This document shows, piece after piece, positions 9,568-17,524 of a stretch of 64,000 bases of DNA. The notes under the pieces are model-generated. The model was not told the origin of the DNA. It worked only from the letters and a program-made list of their open reading frames with translations, and searched no databases. Origin of the DNA: Parabacteroides hominis (GTDB taxonomy: Bacteria > Bacteroidota > Bacteroidia > Bacteroidales > Tannerellaceae). Numbering within the stretch: position 1 is the stretch's first letter; the number at the start of each line of letters is the position of its first letter. The stretch covers positions 20,436 to 84,435 of the forward strand of contig NZ_JACOOJ010000023.1 of assembly GCF_014287585.1 (NCBI RefSeq), written 5' to 3'. Made by a program: the position numbers and the translations under genes.

Positions 9568-9750
9568 CTATAATTCATCAATCAATTCTCCTAATGATTT
9601 AGCCTTACGTCCGCCTCTTTTTCGTTTGAGCATTTCTTTCAATCCGGCATCGATCCCTGTTAGGATTTCTTCTTTATTGATCGTCTCTTCTTTGGCTATT
9701 TCTTTTTTAAGCTTAGAGTAGGCCTTTTGGAGTTTGTCTAATAAATCCAT
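9568..9750 (-). CDS. Small hypothetical protein, antitoxin-like C-terminus
   Basis: The reading frame extends upstream to 9858, but that part translates the palindromic repeat. The ATG at 9750 gives a 60-residue, highly charged, helical protein (MDLLDKLQKAYSKLKKEI...). The tail KEEILTGIDAGLKEMLKRK...KSLGELIDEL resembles the C-terminal toxin-wrapping segment of small antitoxins of Bacteroidetes RelE/ParE pairs (inference from general pattern only). No partner toxin is present: downstream it meets the pncC stop, and upstream it meets repeat copy 2. It could be an orphaned antitoxin remnant or the last part of a gene broken by the repeat. The GTTAGGGACATATTAACAG-type sequence just upstream shows no clear promoter. 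Confidence 0.4.
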   Translation of the reverse strand: MDLLDKLQKAYSKLKKEIAKEETINKEEILTGIDAGLKEMLKRKRGGRKAKSLGELIDEL

Positions 9751-9800
9751 GTTATCAACTTCTGTTAATATGTCCCTAACTGTTAAAGATTTCCGTCTCT

Positions 9801-10187
9801 CTTTTGCCGTCTGCTTCAGCAGACGGTTTAAAAGATTTAGAGGCAAAGCCTCTTCCACTGTGGACTTCAGTCCCTTTTATCTATTGTATTTAAAGGGGTT
9901 AAAATCCACAGCGGAACCGGCAAAGCCGGAACAATCACCTTCCGTCTGCTGAAGCAGACGGCAAAAGAGAGGCTGCGGCACGAGGCTTGCTTCACTTGAT
10001 GCGCAATCTCAAAGAAGCAGGCGGTATCGGCCATCCCCAAAGAGCCGTCAGGCTCTATTTCCGGCCTAAGCTGGTGAGCGTTAAGCGCAGAGACCGCAGT
10101 GAGCGCCCGGAGCGTCTGCTGTTTGAGCGAAGCGAGTTTCAGACGCGACAGCGAACGAAGGGAACGGAGTAGCGAAGCAGGTTCGGC
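9801..10187. repeat. Composite palindromic repeat, copy 2 (core 9801-9968)
   Basis: This is the inverted counterpart of copy 1. The core carries CCGTCTGCTTCAGCAGACGG at 9807-9826 and its inverse at 9942-9961, the AGAGGCAAAGCCTCT and CCGGCAAAGCCGG palindromes, and a central stem. The segment 9969-10187 matches the left flank of copy 1 (2297-2527) in inverse orientation, including the GAGCGAAGCGAGTTTCAGACG stretch. There is no equivalent of the right flank of copy 1, so this copy is one-sided. Its outer end (about 10187) lies inside the truncated BRO-like gene, at the codons for KAEP. Confidence 0.85.
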
Positions 10188-10427
10188 TTTGGGGGATGGG
10201 ATGGATTGGATCAGGCGGAATAGTTGTTCGGTGGTGGCAACGTCGGTTTTATAGTATTTGCCATCGGAGGAAAGCATTTTCAGTTGTAAGATTTCAGCGT
10301 ACAACTGGCTTCCCCCCTTTGATAACTTCCGTTTCAGGTCGCTCCAATAGCGGCGTGGATTATCACTGTCCCATACGGTACGCACTTTTCTTTCTTCAAA
10401 GATTTTGATTGCATTTTGTTGTGTCAT
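10179..10427 (-). pseudogene. Truncated BRO-N/DinD-like gene, fused to palindromic repeat
   Basis: The ATG at 10427 opens a frame with clear similarity to Bacteroidetes BRO-N/DinD-like proteins (phage antirepressor-type, DNA-damage associated): NAIKIFEERKVRTVWDS, then DNPRRYWSDLKRKL, GKYYKTDVATTEQLFRLIQ and SIPSPKAEP. Two defects are visible. Intact members have about 18 extra residues (a segment of the form EExWYFSVVDVVEALTDS) between TVWDS and DNPRRYW; here they are missing, as if deleted between two copies of the Asp-Ser codons. After KAEP (codon 83) the frame runs into repeat copy 2 and the remaining roughly 200 residues of the family are gone. The open frame continuing to 9867 is repeat-encoded and not a real protein. 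Confidence 0.7.
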
Positions 10428-10497
10428 GTCTGTAGTTTTAAAAGGTTTGGAAACAAAGGTAATCATTTTATTGTAAATAGACTGATGTGCCTGTTTT

Positions 10498-11391
10498 TCA
10501 TTCGGGATTGAAACACCCGGTGTAAAAGACCCGGCCATTCTCCTGGTTCGTTTGATTAGTGACGCTGAATTGCGGAAATGCCTGTTCCATCCGCTTTGCC
10601 AGCGTGTCTCCCAGCGGGGCATATAAACTGTCGGCAGTTGCATTATGAGGGAGGCTGCCGAAGTAGCAGAGGTGGTTTTCGTTACTGAACAGGTCGGCGC
10701 CCAGCCAGCAGTTGCGGATGCGCCATTCGCCGGAATCGGGCAGGGCGACGTAGAGGTTGAGGCTGTCTGCCTGTATCATCAGGTTCAGCGGAGCGTTCGG
10801 GTCGAATGTTTTGCGCAGGCGATCCTGGTCGGGGAGCAGGTAGTTTTGTCTGTTCCGCTGTATCCGGGCGACTTCTTCCAATAGCTTTTTACTGTAGCTG
10901 GCAACCCAGATTCCCTGATATCGGTAATAACCGAAGAAGTGGTTGCCTGCCTCCGGATAATAGGTGAAAGTAATGTCTTCTTTAACCTGCTTTTGTGGAG
11001 CAAATGCGCCGAAAGCCTTTTGCAACGTGTTCTTTTCGATCCGTCCGATCGTTTGCCCGTCTGCCTGCATATACAATACGACACCCTGCGGATGGAAGGA
11101 GAAAAGCATCGGAGGAAGATCCGGATTGTTCCGGATAACGGAAAGGTAGATCTCCGGAATTTTGGAGGCGAAAGCTGCATGTTCACGCTCGCGGGATAAA
11201 ATGTATTTGGCAAAGGCGGAAGGCCGGTTTACGCGTAGCACGGCATCCGATTCCGGAGCGACCAGCATATATAAATCAGTCCGCACAGCCTTTTTCTCTT
11301 TTTGCATTTTGCCCAAAAAGAACCAGACTGCCACCAGTGTAGCGAGAGCAGCTATAACGAATGTCACTATTTCCCGCTTGTCAGCTTTCAT
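10498..11391 (-). CDS. Membrane-anchored protein of unknown function
   Basis: I do not recognise this 297-residue protein. It has a short cytoplasmic start (MKADKRE), one membrane helix at about 8-27 (IVTFVIAALATLVAVWFFLG) and an otherwise soluble, presumably periplasmic domain of mixed alpha/beta character, with phrases such as LYMLVAPESDAVLRVNRP and FYTGCFNPE at the very end. No catalytic motif or lipobox is evident. It is followed on its strand by the BRO-like remnant and preceded by nth, with only six bases between the nth stop (11398) and its start (11391), so it is probably co-transcribed with nth. Confidence 0.75.
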   Translation of the reverse strand: MKADKREIVTFVIAALATLVAVWFFLGKMQKEKKAVRTDLYMLVAPESDAVLRVNRPSAFAKYILSREREHAAFASKIPEIYLSVIRNNPDLPPMLFSFHPQGVVLYMQADGQTIGRIEKNTLQKAFGAFAPQKQVKEDITFTYYPEAGNHFFGYYRYQGIWVASYSKKLLEEVARIQRNRQNYLLPDQDRLRKTFDPNAPLNLMIQADSLNLYVALPDSGEWRIRNCWLGADLFSNENHLCYFGSLPHNATADSLYAPLGDTLAKRMEQAFPQFSVTNQTNQENGRVFYTGCFNPE

Positions 11392-11397
11392 AATGCG

Positions 11398-12042
11398 TTA
11401 TGTTTTCTTGGGGTTCAGGAAATATTTGCACCAGGGTTTAAGGCCGCACTCTTCACATTTAGGCTTGCGGGCGATGCAGGTGTAACGTCCGTGCAGGATC
11501 AGCCAGTGGTGGGCGATCGGGATTTGTTCTTCCGGGATGTTTTTTACCAGTTCTTTTTCTGTTTCCAGCGGAGTCTTGCTGTTGTTTGTCAACCCGATGC
11601 GGTTGGCGACGCGGAATACGTGCGTGTCGACCGCCATCGCCGGTTTGTTGTAAACGACCGAAGCAATGACGTTTGCCGTCTTGCGCCCTACGCCGGGCAG
11701 CTTTTGCAGTTGGTCGATCTCTGACGGAACCACGCCGTCGAAATCGGACATCAGCATCTTCGCCATGCCGACCAAATGTTTCGATTTATTGTTGGGATAA
11801 GAGACGCTCCGGATATATTCGAAGATCACTTCAGGGGTGGAAGCGGCCATGACTTCGGGGGTGGGAAAATCCCGGAAGAGGGCGGGAGTGATCATATTCA
11901 CACGCTTGTCCGTGCATTGGGCGGACAGGATCACGGCAATAAGCAGTTGATACGGATTGTCGTAATGCAGTTCCGTTTCGGCAACCGGTACGTTTTCGTT
12001 GAACCAGTTTAAAACCCCTTTATATCGTTCTTCTTTACGCAT
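11398..12042 (-). CDS. nth: Endonuclease III (DNA glycosylase/AP lyase)
   Basis: Nth removes oxidised pyrimidines and cleaves the resulting abasic site in base excision repair. The 214-residue length is standard. The helix-hairpin-helix is LPGVGRKTANV (115-125) with catalytic Lys121; the catalytic Asp139 lies in AVDTHVFRV. Four cysteines at 189, 196, 199 and 205 follow the C-x6-C-x2-C-x5-C spacing of the [4Fe-4S] cluster. It sits three bases downstream of crcB on the same strand, forming a crcB-nth-unknown cluster. Confidence 0.96.
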   Translation of the reverse strand: MRKEERYKGVLNWFNENVPVAETELHYDNPYQLLIAVILSAQCTDKRVNMITPALFRDFPTPEVMAASTPEVIFEYIRSVSYPNNKSKHLVGMAKMLMSDFDGVVPSEIDQLQKLPGVGRKTANVIASVVYNKPAMAVDTHVFRVANRIGLTNNSKTPLETEKELVKNIPEEQIPIAHHWLILHGRYTCIARKPKCEECGLKPWCKYFLNPKKT

Positions 12043-12045
12043 ATC

Positions 12046-12438
12046 TTATTTAATGAGTGTCATTGCATTTTTACCAAGAAGCAATCCTAAGAATACGGCT
12101 AACAGTCCTAACAGGTTACTGGCCAGGATATTCAGGAATGCCAGTCTGTACTCGCCGGTTTTCATCAGCGACATTGTATCTAATGCAAACGAAGAGAATG
12201 TGGTGAATCCGCCGAACAGTCCGGTGAAGAGGAAAACTCTTGCGTTGGCAGAGATATTACAGTATTCGGCTATGCTCCAACAGAAGCCGATCAGAAAAGA
12301 ACCGATCACATTGACCGAAAGTATCCCGAAAGGGAAGGAGTGTAGCATCGAACGCTGTACCCACGTGGAAACTCCGAAGCGGAACAGAGTGCCGATTGCC
12401 CCTCCTGTTATAAGCAGTAAAACCTTTATCATAACCAT
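12046..12438 (-). CDS. crcB: Fluoride channel/exporter CrcB (Fluc)
   Basis: This 130-residue, four-helix membrane protein forms a dual-topology dimeric fluoride channel that lowers cytoplasmic fluoride. The family motifs are present: GGAIGTLFRFGVS near residues 11-23 and GLFGGFTTFSSFALD in the third helix, with the phenylalanine-rich, TTFS-containing pore segment. The start at 12438 (MVMIK) has an alternative ATG two codons in. No fluoride riboswitch is obvious in the 73 bases between pheS and crcB, which hold only a GC-rich hairpin. Confidence 0.93.
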   Translation of the reverse strand: MVMIKVLLLITGGAIGTLFRFGVSTWVQRSMLHSFPFGILSVNVIGSFLIGFCWSIAEYCNISANARVFLFTGLFGGFTTFSSFALDTMSLMKTGEYRLAFLNILASNLLGLLAVFLGLLLGKNAMTLIK

Positions 12439-12459
12439 TTACATTTTTAGTGTGTTTTT

Positions 12460-12484
12460 CCCCGGGCTGGTTAAGGACCCGGGG
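12460..12484. other. GC-rich hairpin between pheS and crcB
   Basis: CCCCGGG (12460-12466) and CCCGGGG (12478-12484) form a perfect 7-bp stem with an 11-base loop. On the minus strand, in the direction of pheS and crcB, it is followed by A-rich rather than T-rich sequence, so it is not a classical intrinsic terminator. It may attenuate or stabilise the transcript. Confidence 0.45.
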
Positions 12485-12511
12485 AGATGGTAAATGATTT
12501 AGGTTCTCAAC

Positions 12512-13531
12512 TTAATTGGCTGACTCAAACTGTCTCAGGAAACGAACGTCGTTTTCAGAGAACATGCGTAAGTCTTTTACTTGGTATTTCAGGTTTGTTA
12601 TACGCTCGATACCCATTCCTAATGCATAGCCGGAATATACTTTGCTGTCGATACCACAGTTTTCAAGTACATTCGGATCTACCATGCCGCAACCGAGGAT
12701 TTCTACCCAGCCGGTTCCTTTACAGAACGGGCAGCCTTTTCCTCCGCAGATATTACAAGAAATATCCATTTCGGCAGAAGGTTCGGTGAACGGGAAATAA
12801 GATGGGCGCAAGCGGATTTTCGTATCTGCGCTGAACATTTCTTTGGCGAAGAACAGTAAAGCCTGTTTCAGGTCGGCGAAAGAAACGTTTTTGTCCACAT
12901 ACAAGGCTTCTACCTGATGGAAGAAACAGTGTGCGCGATAGGAGATCGCTTCGTTACGATATACACGTCCCGGGCAGATGATACGGATAGGAGGCTCTTG
13001 GTTCTCCATGACACGTGTCTGTACGGAAGAAGTATGTGTACGAAGCAATACGTCCGGATTATGTTGGATAAAGAACGTATCTTGCATGTCGCGGGCAGGG
13101 TGGTCTTCTGCAAAGTTCAGAGAAGAGAACACATGCCAGTCGTCTTCGATTTCCGGCCCTTCAGCAATGCTGAATCCTAAGCGTCCGAAAATGTCGCAGA
13201 TTTCTTTCTTTACGAGTGAAAGCGGATGGCGGGTTCCTAATTCGATAGGATAGGCTGTACGGGTGAGATCGATGTCATCGTTCGTTGTCTGTACATTCTC
13301 AAAGCTGGCTTTCAGCTCGTTTATTCTATTTTGGGTTGCCTCTTTCAGTTTGTTGAGGTGCTGGCCGACTTCACGCTTCTGATCTGCCGCCACGTTGCGG
13401 AAATCGTTCATCAGCAAAGATATTTCACCTTTTTTGCTGAGGTATTTAATGCGTAATGCTTCCAGTTCTTCAGCGTTTGCCGCTTTCAGGTTCTCCACTT
13501 CCTTAAGCAGAGCGTTAATCTTATTGATCAT
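12512..13531 (-). CDS. pheS: Phenylalanyl-tRNA synthetase alpha subunit
   Basis: PheS is the catalytic subunit of the (alpha-beta)2 enzyme that charges tRNA-Phe. The 339-residue protein has an N-terminal coiled coil for tRNA binding (residues 1-90), then the class II aminoacylation domain with motif 2 (YRNEAISYRAHCFFHQVEALY) and motif 3 (GYALGMGIERITNLKY, near 305-320). A cysteine-rich insertion (CNICGGKGCPFCKGTGW) precedes the EILGCGMV active-site strand, as in many bacterial PheS. pheT is not adjacent, which is common in Bacteroidetes. It has its own promoter at 13558-13587. Confidence 0.96.
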   Translation of the reverse strand: MINKINALLKEVENLKAANAEELEALRIKYLSKKGEISLLMNDFRNVAADQKREVGQHLNKLKEATQNRINELKASFENVQTTNDDIDLTRTAYPIELGTRHPLSLVKKEICDIFGRLGFSIAEGPEIEDDWHVFSSLNFAEDHPARDMQDTFFIQHNPDVLLRTHTSSVQTRVMENQEPPIRIICPGRVYRNEAISYRAHCFFHQVEALYVDKNVSFADLKQALLFFAKEMFSADTKIRLRPSYFPFTEPSAEMDISCNICGGKGCPFCKGTGWVEILGCGMVDPNVLENCGIDSKVYSGYALGMGIERITNLKYQVKDLRMFSENDVRFLRQFESAN

Positions 13532-13557
13532 TTCTAATCATTTTTATTTTCAACGTG

Positions 13558-13587
13558 CAAATTTACTCCTTTCTTTGAATACTGCAA
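13558..13587 (-). promoter_or_regulatory. Promoter of pheS
   Basis: On the minus strand the -7 box TAAATTTG (13565-13558) is preceded by TTG (13587-13585) with a 19-base gap, matching the Bacteroidetes housekeeping consensus. The leader to the ATG at 13531 is about 20 bases. Confidence 0.6.
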
Positions 13588-13638
13588 CCGATTACGGCGG
13601 GTTTTTTTGAAAAAAGAGAGGCAACTGCCCGCTTTTTA

Positions 13639-14520
13639 TCAGAAATTGTAAGCTACGCCGATGCCTAAAACCTCTTTGAACTGAACTTTGGCGCCGTGTT
13701 TTTCGCCTTCATCATTAAAGGTTTTCACGTCGTTGTCGTATTTGAGCGTGGTGTTGAGCGTGGCACTGAGGTATTTGTTAATCTTCATGTTGATCAGGAC
13801 ATCCCAGTTCACGTCCACATTGCCGAACTGCTTGTCGTAGGGAGTGAAAAAGTCCACGCTTGTGATCAGATTCACGTTTTCCATGATTTTTTGTTCTGCT
13901 TTTGCCTTGATATAAGCTCCGATCTCCGCCCTGAAACGGTCACCGGGATCGACGCCGAACGCACCTTCATTAGACAGATAGTCGTCTTCCACAAATGTCA
14001 GTTTTCCTGCAATCGGGGAGAGGTAGAGGGAATAATTGCTTTTCGGACGGAAATCCATACCTAAAGAAATATTGGAATAAGCGGGGGCGAAGAATTTGGA
14101 GATATAATGCGATTTGTCCGGATAATTATAACCTTTATAGAACTGGGTGTTGAGGTCGGCCATCGCCGTGTAATACCATTTTTCGCTTGCCTGGTAGCCT
14201 AACTGGGTGGAGAAGGCGATCTTGTCGGATGTTTTTTGTACGCCCTGTGATTTGGTTTTCGTCAATCCGTAGTCCAGTCCGAGATTGCTGATCCATAGCC
14301 AGTTCCCGCTTTTATGCGTAAGCGAACCATTCAGATAGGCATTCCCGGCAAAGGAGTTTTCGCCACCGGCGGACCAATTGCTGACGGCTGTTTGTGACAT
14401 ATTTATACCTGTGATACCTTTCAGCACCCATTTTCCATCTTCATAACCTTTATCATCTGTCTGGCTATAGCCGGCAATGCTTCCCATTGCGAGCGCTACT
14501 GTTAAAAATATACGTTTCAT
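13639..14520 (-). CDS. DUF3078 outer-membrane beta-barrel-like protein
   Basis: A signal peptide (residues 1-19, MKRIFLTVALAMGSIAGYS) leads a 293-residue protein made of alternating short beta strands, with WVLKGITGINMSQTAVSNWSAGGENSFA near the mature N-terminus, the mark of the DUF3078 family in Bacteroidetes. It ends GIGVAYNF, a terminal aromatic as in BAM-inserted barrels. The role of DUF3078 proteins is not established, and outer-membrane location is inferred. It is transcribed alone between pheS and pbpC. Confidence 0.8.
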   Translation of the reverse strand: MKRIFLTVALAMGSIAGYSQTDDKGYEDGKWVLKGITGINMSQTAVSNWSAGGENSFAGNAYLNGSLTHKSGNWLWISNLGLDYGLTKTKSQGVQKTSDKIAFSTQLGYQASEKWYYTAMADLNTQFYKGYNYPDKSHYISKFFAPAYSNISLGMDFRPKSNYSLYLSPIAGKLTFVEDDYLSNEGAFGVDPGDRFRAEIGAYIKAKAEQKIMENVNLITSVDFFTPYDKQFGNVDVNWDVLINMKINKYLSATLNTTLKYDNDVKTFNDEGEKHGAKVQFKEVLGIGVAYNF

Positions 14521-14646
14521 ATCAATTCTGTGTTTTTTTAAAGTTGTAATTAATTAAAGACGTTTTTTATAAAAACAGGTAGCGCCCGCATTTGTTTACC
14601 CGGAACTCACAGAATCAAAGTTACGGCTGGTTTGGCAAATGATGGT

Positions 14647-16986
14647 TTATTTTATTTCGAACGATATAGTCTTTCGATTACCCTGGTTGTCGATTAATGC
14701 CAGGCGGTGTTTGCCGGGGGAAGCGGAGCAGCTGATCTGGTGGTGGTCCGTCGTTTCACCGATATAAGTGTCGTCGAGATGCCAGTAGAGGATGGCATCC
14801 GGACGGGCGTGGGCGGCTTTGAACACGAATTTCTCCCGTTTGCCGGAGAAGCCTTTCGGAAGATATAGGATGGCGTTATGTTCCGGATAGATCAGTTCGA
14901 TCTGGCGGCCCAGGTCTTCGCCGCATCCTGGTTTCACAGGGGGCAGAGGCGCATAGTCGATATGATAGTTCCGGTAATAATATTCTTCGGAAGGAGGCAG
15001 TACGAACCACGGACGGGTGATCATCCGTTCGACCGACTCGCATGAGCTGTTCACCCGGAAACGGCTGTCCGCAGAAAGATGGACAAGCCGGTGGTAGGGG
15101 CAAACCTCCGTATTGTCGGCAGAACGAGGCATATAGAGCGTGTCCACCCGGTCGCAGATCGCAGAAGCCTTGTGTCCGCTCAGACGGCAGACCGCCATCG
15201 GTTCGAGTTCGTCGTAAGGCATGTCGAACCAACCGCTTCCCGGAAGAAGCGAGAACAGGTCGAATAGGACGGGAGCGGCATTGCCCACGCCAGTCAGTCC
15301 CGGCCGGCCTTCTCCCGAAGCGTTCCCCACCCATACGCCCACCGTATAGCGCGGAGTCGTCCCGATCGCCCAGGCATCCCGTCCGCCATAGCTCGTTCCC
15401 GTTTTCCATGCGACCTGCTTCATGGAGCCGAACTGTTGCCAGTCCGCTTCCTCTTCGGGGCGGTTCAGGGCCGACATCGCTTCGAAGGTGAACCAGATGG
15501 CGGCGGCGGAGAGGAGCGGCTTGTCCGTTAGCCTTTTGTCTGCGACAGAGCGGACCGGATCGGCCGGGGGAGCCGGGAAAGGGGTGAGTGGATGAATATC
15601 CGCCGGATTATACCGCCCGTTGTAAGGCCGGTAATGTGCGAGCGTACGCGCCAGGGAAGCGTACATGCCGGTGAGGTCCCATAACGTCCCTTCGGCTCCT
15701 CCTAAGATCAGCGAAGCCCCGTAATGCTCTTCGGAAAAGCGGAGCGTGGTCATCCCTGACTTTTTCAGCAGCGACATGAACCGTCCCGTGTTGTAGGCCG
15801 AAAGCATCCGTACCAGCGGGACGTTGAGCGAACGTTCGATCGCCCGGTGTGCCGGGACTGCTCCGTAGAAAGTCTTGTTGTAGTTTTGTGGTGAGAATCC
15901 GTTTATGTTAAGAGGGACATCGGAGACGAGCGTACCCGGCAGCAATTGTCCCTCGTGCAGCATCGCCGCATACAGGAACGGTTTCAGGATGCTGCCTGTG
16001 CTGCGGGGTGAGGTGATGATGTCGACTTGGTTTCCCCGGCGGGCATCCGCCCGGAAGGTGACGTTCCCGGCGTAGGCAAGCACCTCTCCGGTTTCCGTGT
16101 CGCTGATGATGGCGGCCAGGTTGTGGATATGGTTGGAACTGTAGTCGCGGGCATACCGGTTGACAATCTCCTGTGTCTGCCGTTGCAGCATCCGGCTGAC
16201 GGAAGTCGTGATCCGTGTTCCCGGCTTACCGGCGGCCAGCCGTTCGAGCAGGTGAGGCGCGTCGTCGGGGAGTGGAACCGGCGCTTCGGGGAGCGGCTCC
16301 ATCAGCGCCAGGTCGCAGGTCGTTTCATCCAGCAATCCGTTTTCCTTTAAAGCGGTCAGGAGTTTGTCGCGTTTAGCTTTCAGTCGTTTCCGGTTGCGTC
16401 CGGGATGAATCAGGGCGGGGGAGTTGGGCAGCACGGCAAGCGTTGCGCTTTCGGCCCACGACAGTTCGGCGGCGCTCCGTCCGAAATAGCGCCAGGCAGC
16501 CGTTTCGATGCCTACGACATTTCCGCCGAACGGCGCGTGCGAGGCATAGAGGTTCAGGATTTCATTCTTGCTATAGGCCGTTTCCAACAGGAACGCCCAA
16601 CCTGTCTCGACTATTTTTTCATACAGGGTGCGGTCGCGATTGCCCCGTGCGATGCGCGCCAATTGCATGGTGATCGTGCTTCCTCCGCTCACGATTTTGC
16701 CCCGGCGCAGGTTGGTCCGCATGGCCCGGACTACGGCTACCGGGTCTACTCCGGGATGCCGGTAGAAACGTTTGTCCTCGTATGTCAGCAGACAATTCAC
16801 GAATTTGCCGGGAAGGGTGTCCGCCGGAGGAAAACGCCATTGCCCGTCCGGTGCGATCCTTGCTCCTAACAACTGGCCGTCGGAAGAATAGAGCAGGGTG
16901 GAACAGGCCTCCGGAAAGAGTGTCCGGGGGCCGGTAAGATACAGGATTATTCCTGTCAGCAGCTTTATGAAAAATAGAAGAAACAT
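14647..16986 (-). CDS. pbpC: Penicillin-binding protein 1C (transglycosylase/transpeptidase)
   Basis: The 779-residue protein joins an N-terminal membrane anchor (about 2-19), a GT51 glycosyltransferase (about 45-225, with catalytic Glu70 in YEDKRFYRHPGVDP and GGSTITMQLAR at 101-111), a transpeptidase domain (about 270-580, SxxK at Ser332-Lys335 in STGSILKPF, KTGTSYGGRDAW near 535), and a C-terminal BiPBP_C beta domain (about 690-779). PbpC makes and crosslinks peptidoglycan in the periplasm and is usually a secondary class A enzyme. In many genomes it lies next to an alpha-2-macroglobulin gene; here it does not. Confidence 0.93.
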   Translation of the reverse strand: MFLLFFIKLLTGIILYLTGPRTLFPEACSTLLYSSDGQLLGARIAPDGQWRFPPADTLPGKFVNCLLTYEDKRFYRHPGVDPVAVVRAMRTNLRRGKIVSGGSTITMQLARIARGNRDRTLYEKIVETGWAFLLETAYSKNEILNLYASHAPFGGNVVGIETAAWRYFGRSAAELSWAESATLAVLPNSPALIHPGRNRKRLKAKRDKLLTALKENGLLDETTCDLALMEPLPEAPVPLPDDAPHLLERLAAGKPGTRITTSVSRMLQRQTQEIVNRYARDYSSNHIHNLAAIISDTETGEVLAYAGNVTFRADARRGNQVDIITSPRSTGSILKPFLYAAMLHEGQLLPGTLVSDVPLNINGFSPQNYNKTFYGAVPAHRAIERSLNVPLVRMLSAYNTGRFMSLLKKSGMTTLRFSEEHYGASLILGGAEGTLWDLTGMYASLARTLAHYRPYNGRYNPADIHPLTPFPAPPADPVRSVADKRLTDKPLLSAAAIWFTFEAMSALNRPEEEADWQQFGSMKQVAWKTGTSYGGRDAWAIGTTPRYTVGVWVGNASGEGRPGLTGVGNAAPVLFDLFSLLPGSGWFDMPYDELEPMAVCRLSGHKASAICDRVDTLYMPRSADNTEVCPYHRLVHLSADSRFRVNSSCESVERMITRPWFVLPPSEEYYYRNYHIDYAPLPPVKPGCGEDLGRQIELIYPEHNAILYLPKGFSGKREKFVFKAAHARPDAILYWHLDDTYIGETTDHHQISCSASPGKHRLALIDNQGNRKTISFEIK

Positions 16987-17383
16987 TGCCTTTTCCTCGA
17001 TTTTGTTGAAAAATGAATTTAATGTACGAAGATAGTGGATTCCGGTAGAATCGGGTTGTTCTTTTAGGTAAAAATCGAAATCGGTGTCTGAAACGAATTC
17101 TTTTCATCGGAACTTTTTGCCTTTAGGGACCTTATTGTATTGATTGAAAAATATACATTAGTCCAAATCGAAACTACTATACCGTCTATTTTGATTTTCT
17201 ACCCCATATAATTCGAATTTCTTGCAATGGTAATATTTTTTAAGAAACAGGCTTTTCGTGCAAATAATTGCTACATAGTTGGTTAGATGCTAATGGCGTT
17301 TTTCGGGGACTTATTGTCTATTTTAATAATTTCAACGCTGCTTTTTGATACCTCCTGACTGAGGGCATAGCAGTCGGATAAAG

Positions 17384-17421
17384 TGTCCAATAAATGGACA
17401 GCGGTGTCTAATTTTTTGACA
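17384..17421 (+). promoter_or_regulatory. Paired 17-bp dyads, candidate enhancer sites
   Basis: TGTCCAATAAATGGACA (17384-17400) and TGTCTAATTTTTTGACA (17405-17421) share the pattern TGTCY-N7-RGACA. Their starts are 21 bases apart, two helical turns. They lie about 90 and 110 bases upstream of the expected start of the sigma-54-like promoter at 17477-17492, the usual place for binding sites of NtrC-type activators. The rest of 17000-17383 is AT-rich and shows no gene. Confidence 0.6.
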
Positions 17422-17476
17422 CTATTGCCGGTTTGATCTGTTTTTATATTGTTGATTTATTGGCGTTTAATTAGAA

Positions 17477-17492
17477 TGGCACGTTTTTTGTA
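17477..17492 (+). promoter_or_regulatory. Sigma-54-like -24/-12 promoter of the permease operon
   Basis: TGGCACGTTTTTTGTA matches the RpoN consensus TGGCACR-N4-TTGCW at every defined position except the C of the -12 GC, which is T. Spacing between the GG and GT dinucleotides is correct. The predicted start near 17503 gives a leader of about 20 bases to the ATG at 17525. A TATTTTTG (17491-17498) that overlaps it could alternatively be a housekeeping -7 box, but no -33 partner is seen. Confidence 0.5.
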
Positions 17493-17524
17493 TTTTTGAA
17501 GGTGAAAAATAAAACTGTAGTATT

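Noticed and set aside
9867..10643. 258-codon minus-strand frame spanning the BRO-like remnant and the repeat
   Set aside because: The upstream part is antisense-like to the neighbouring unknown gene and the downstream part is repeat-encoded; only 10179-10427 shows family similarity.
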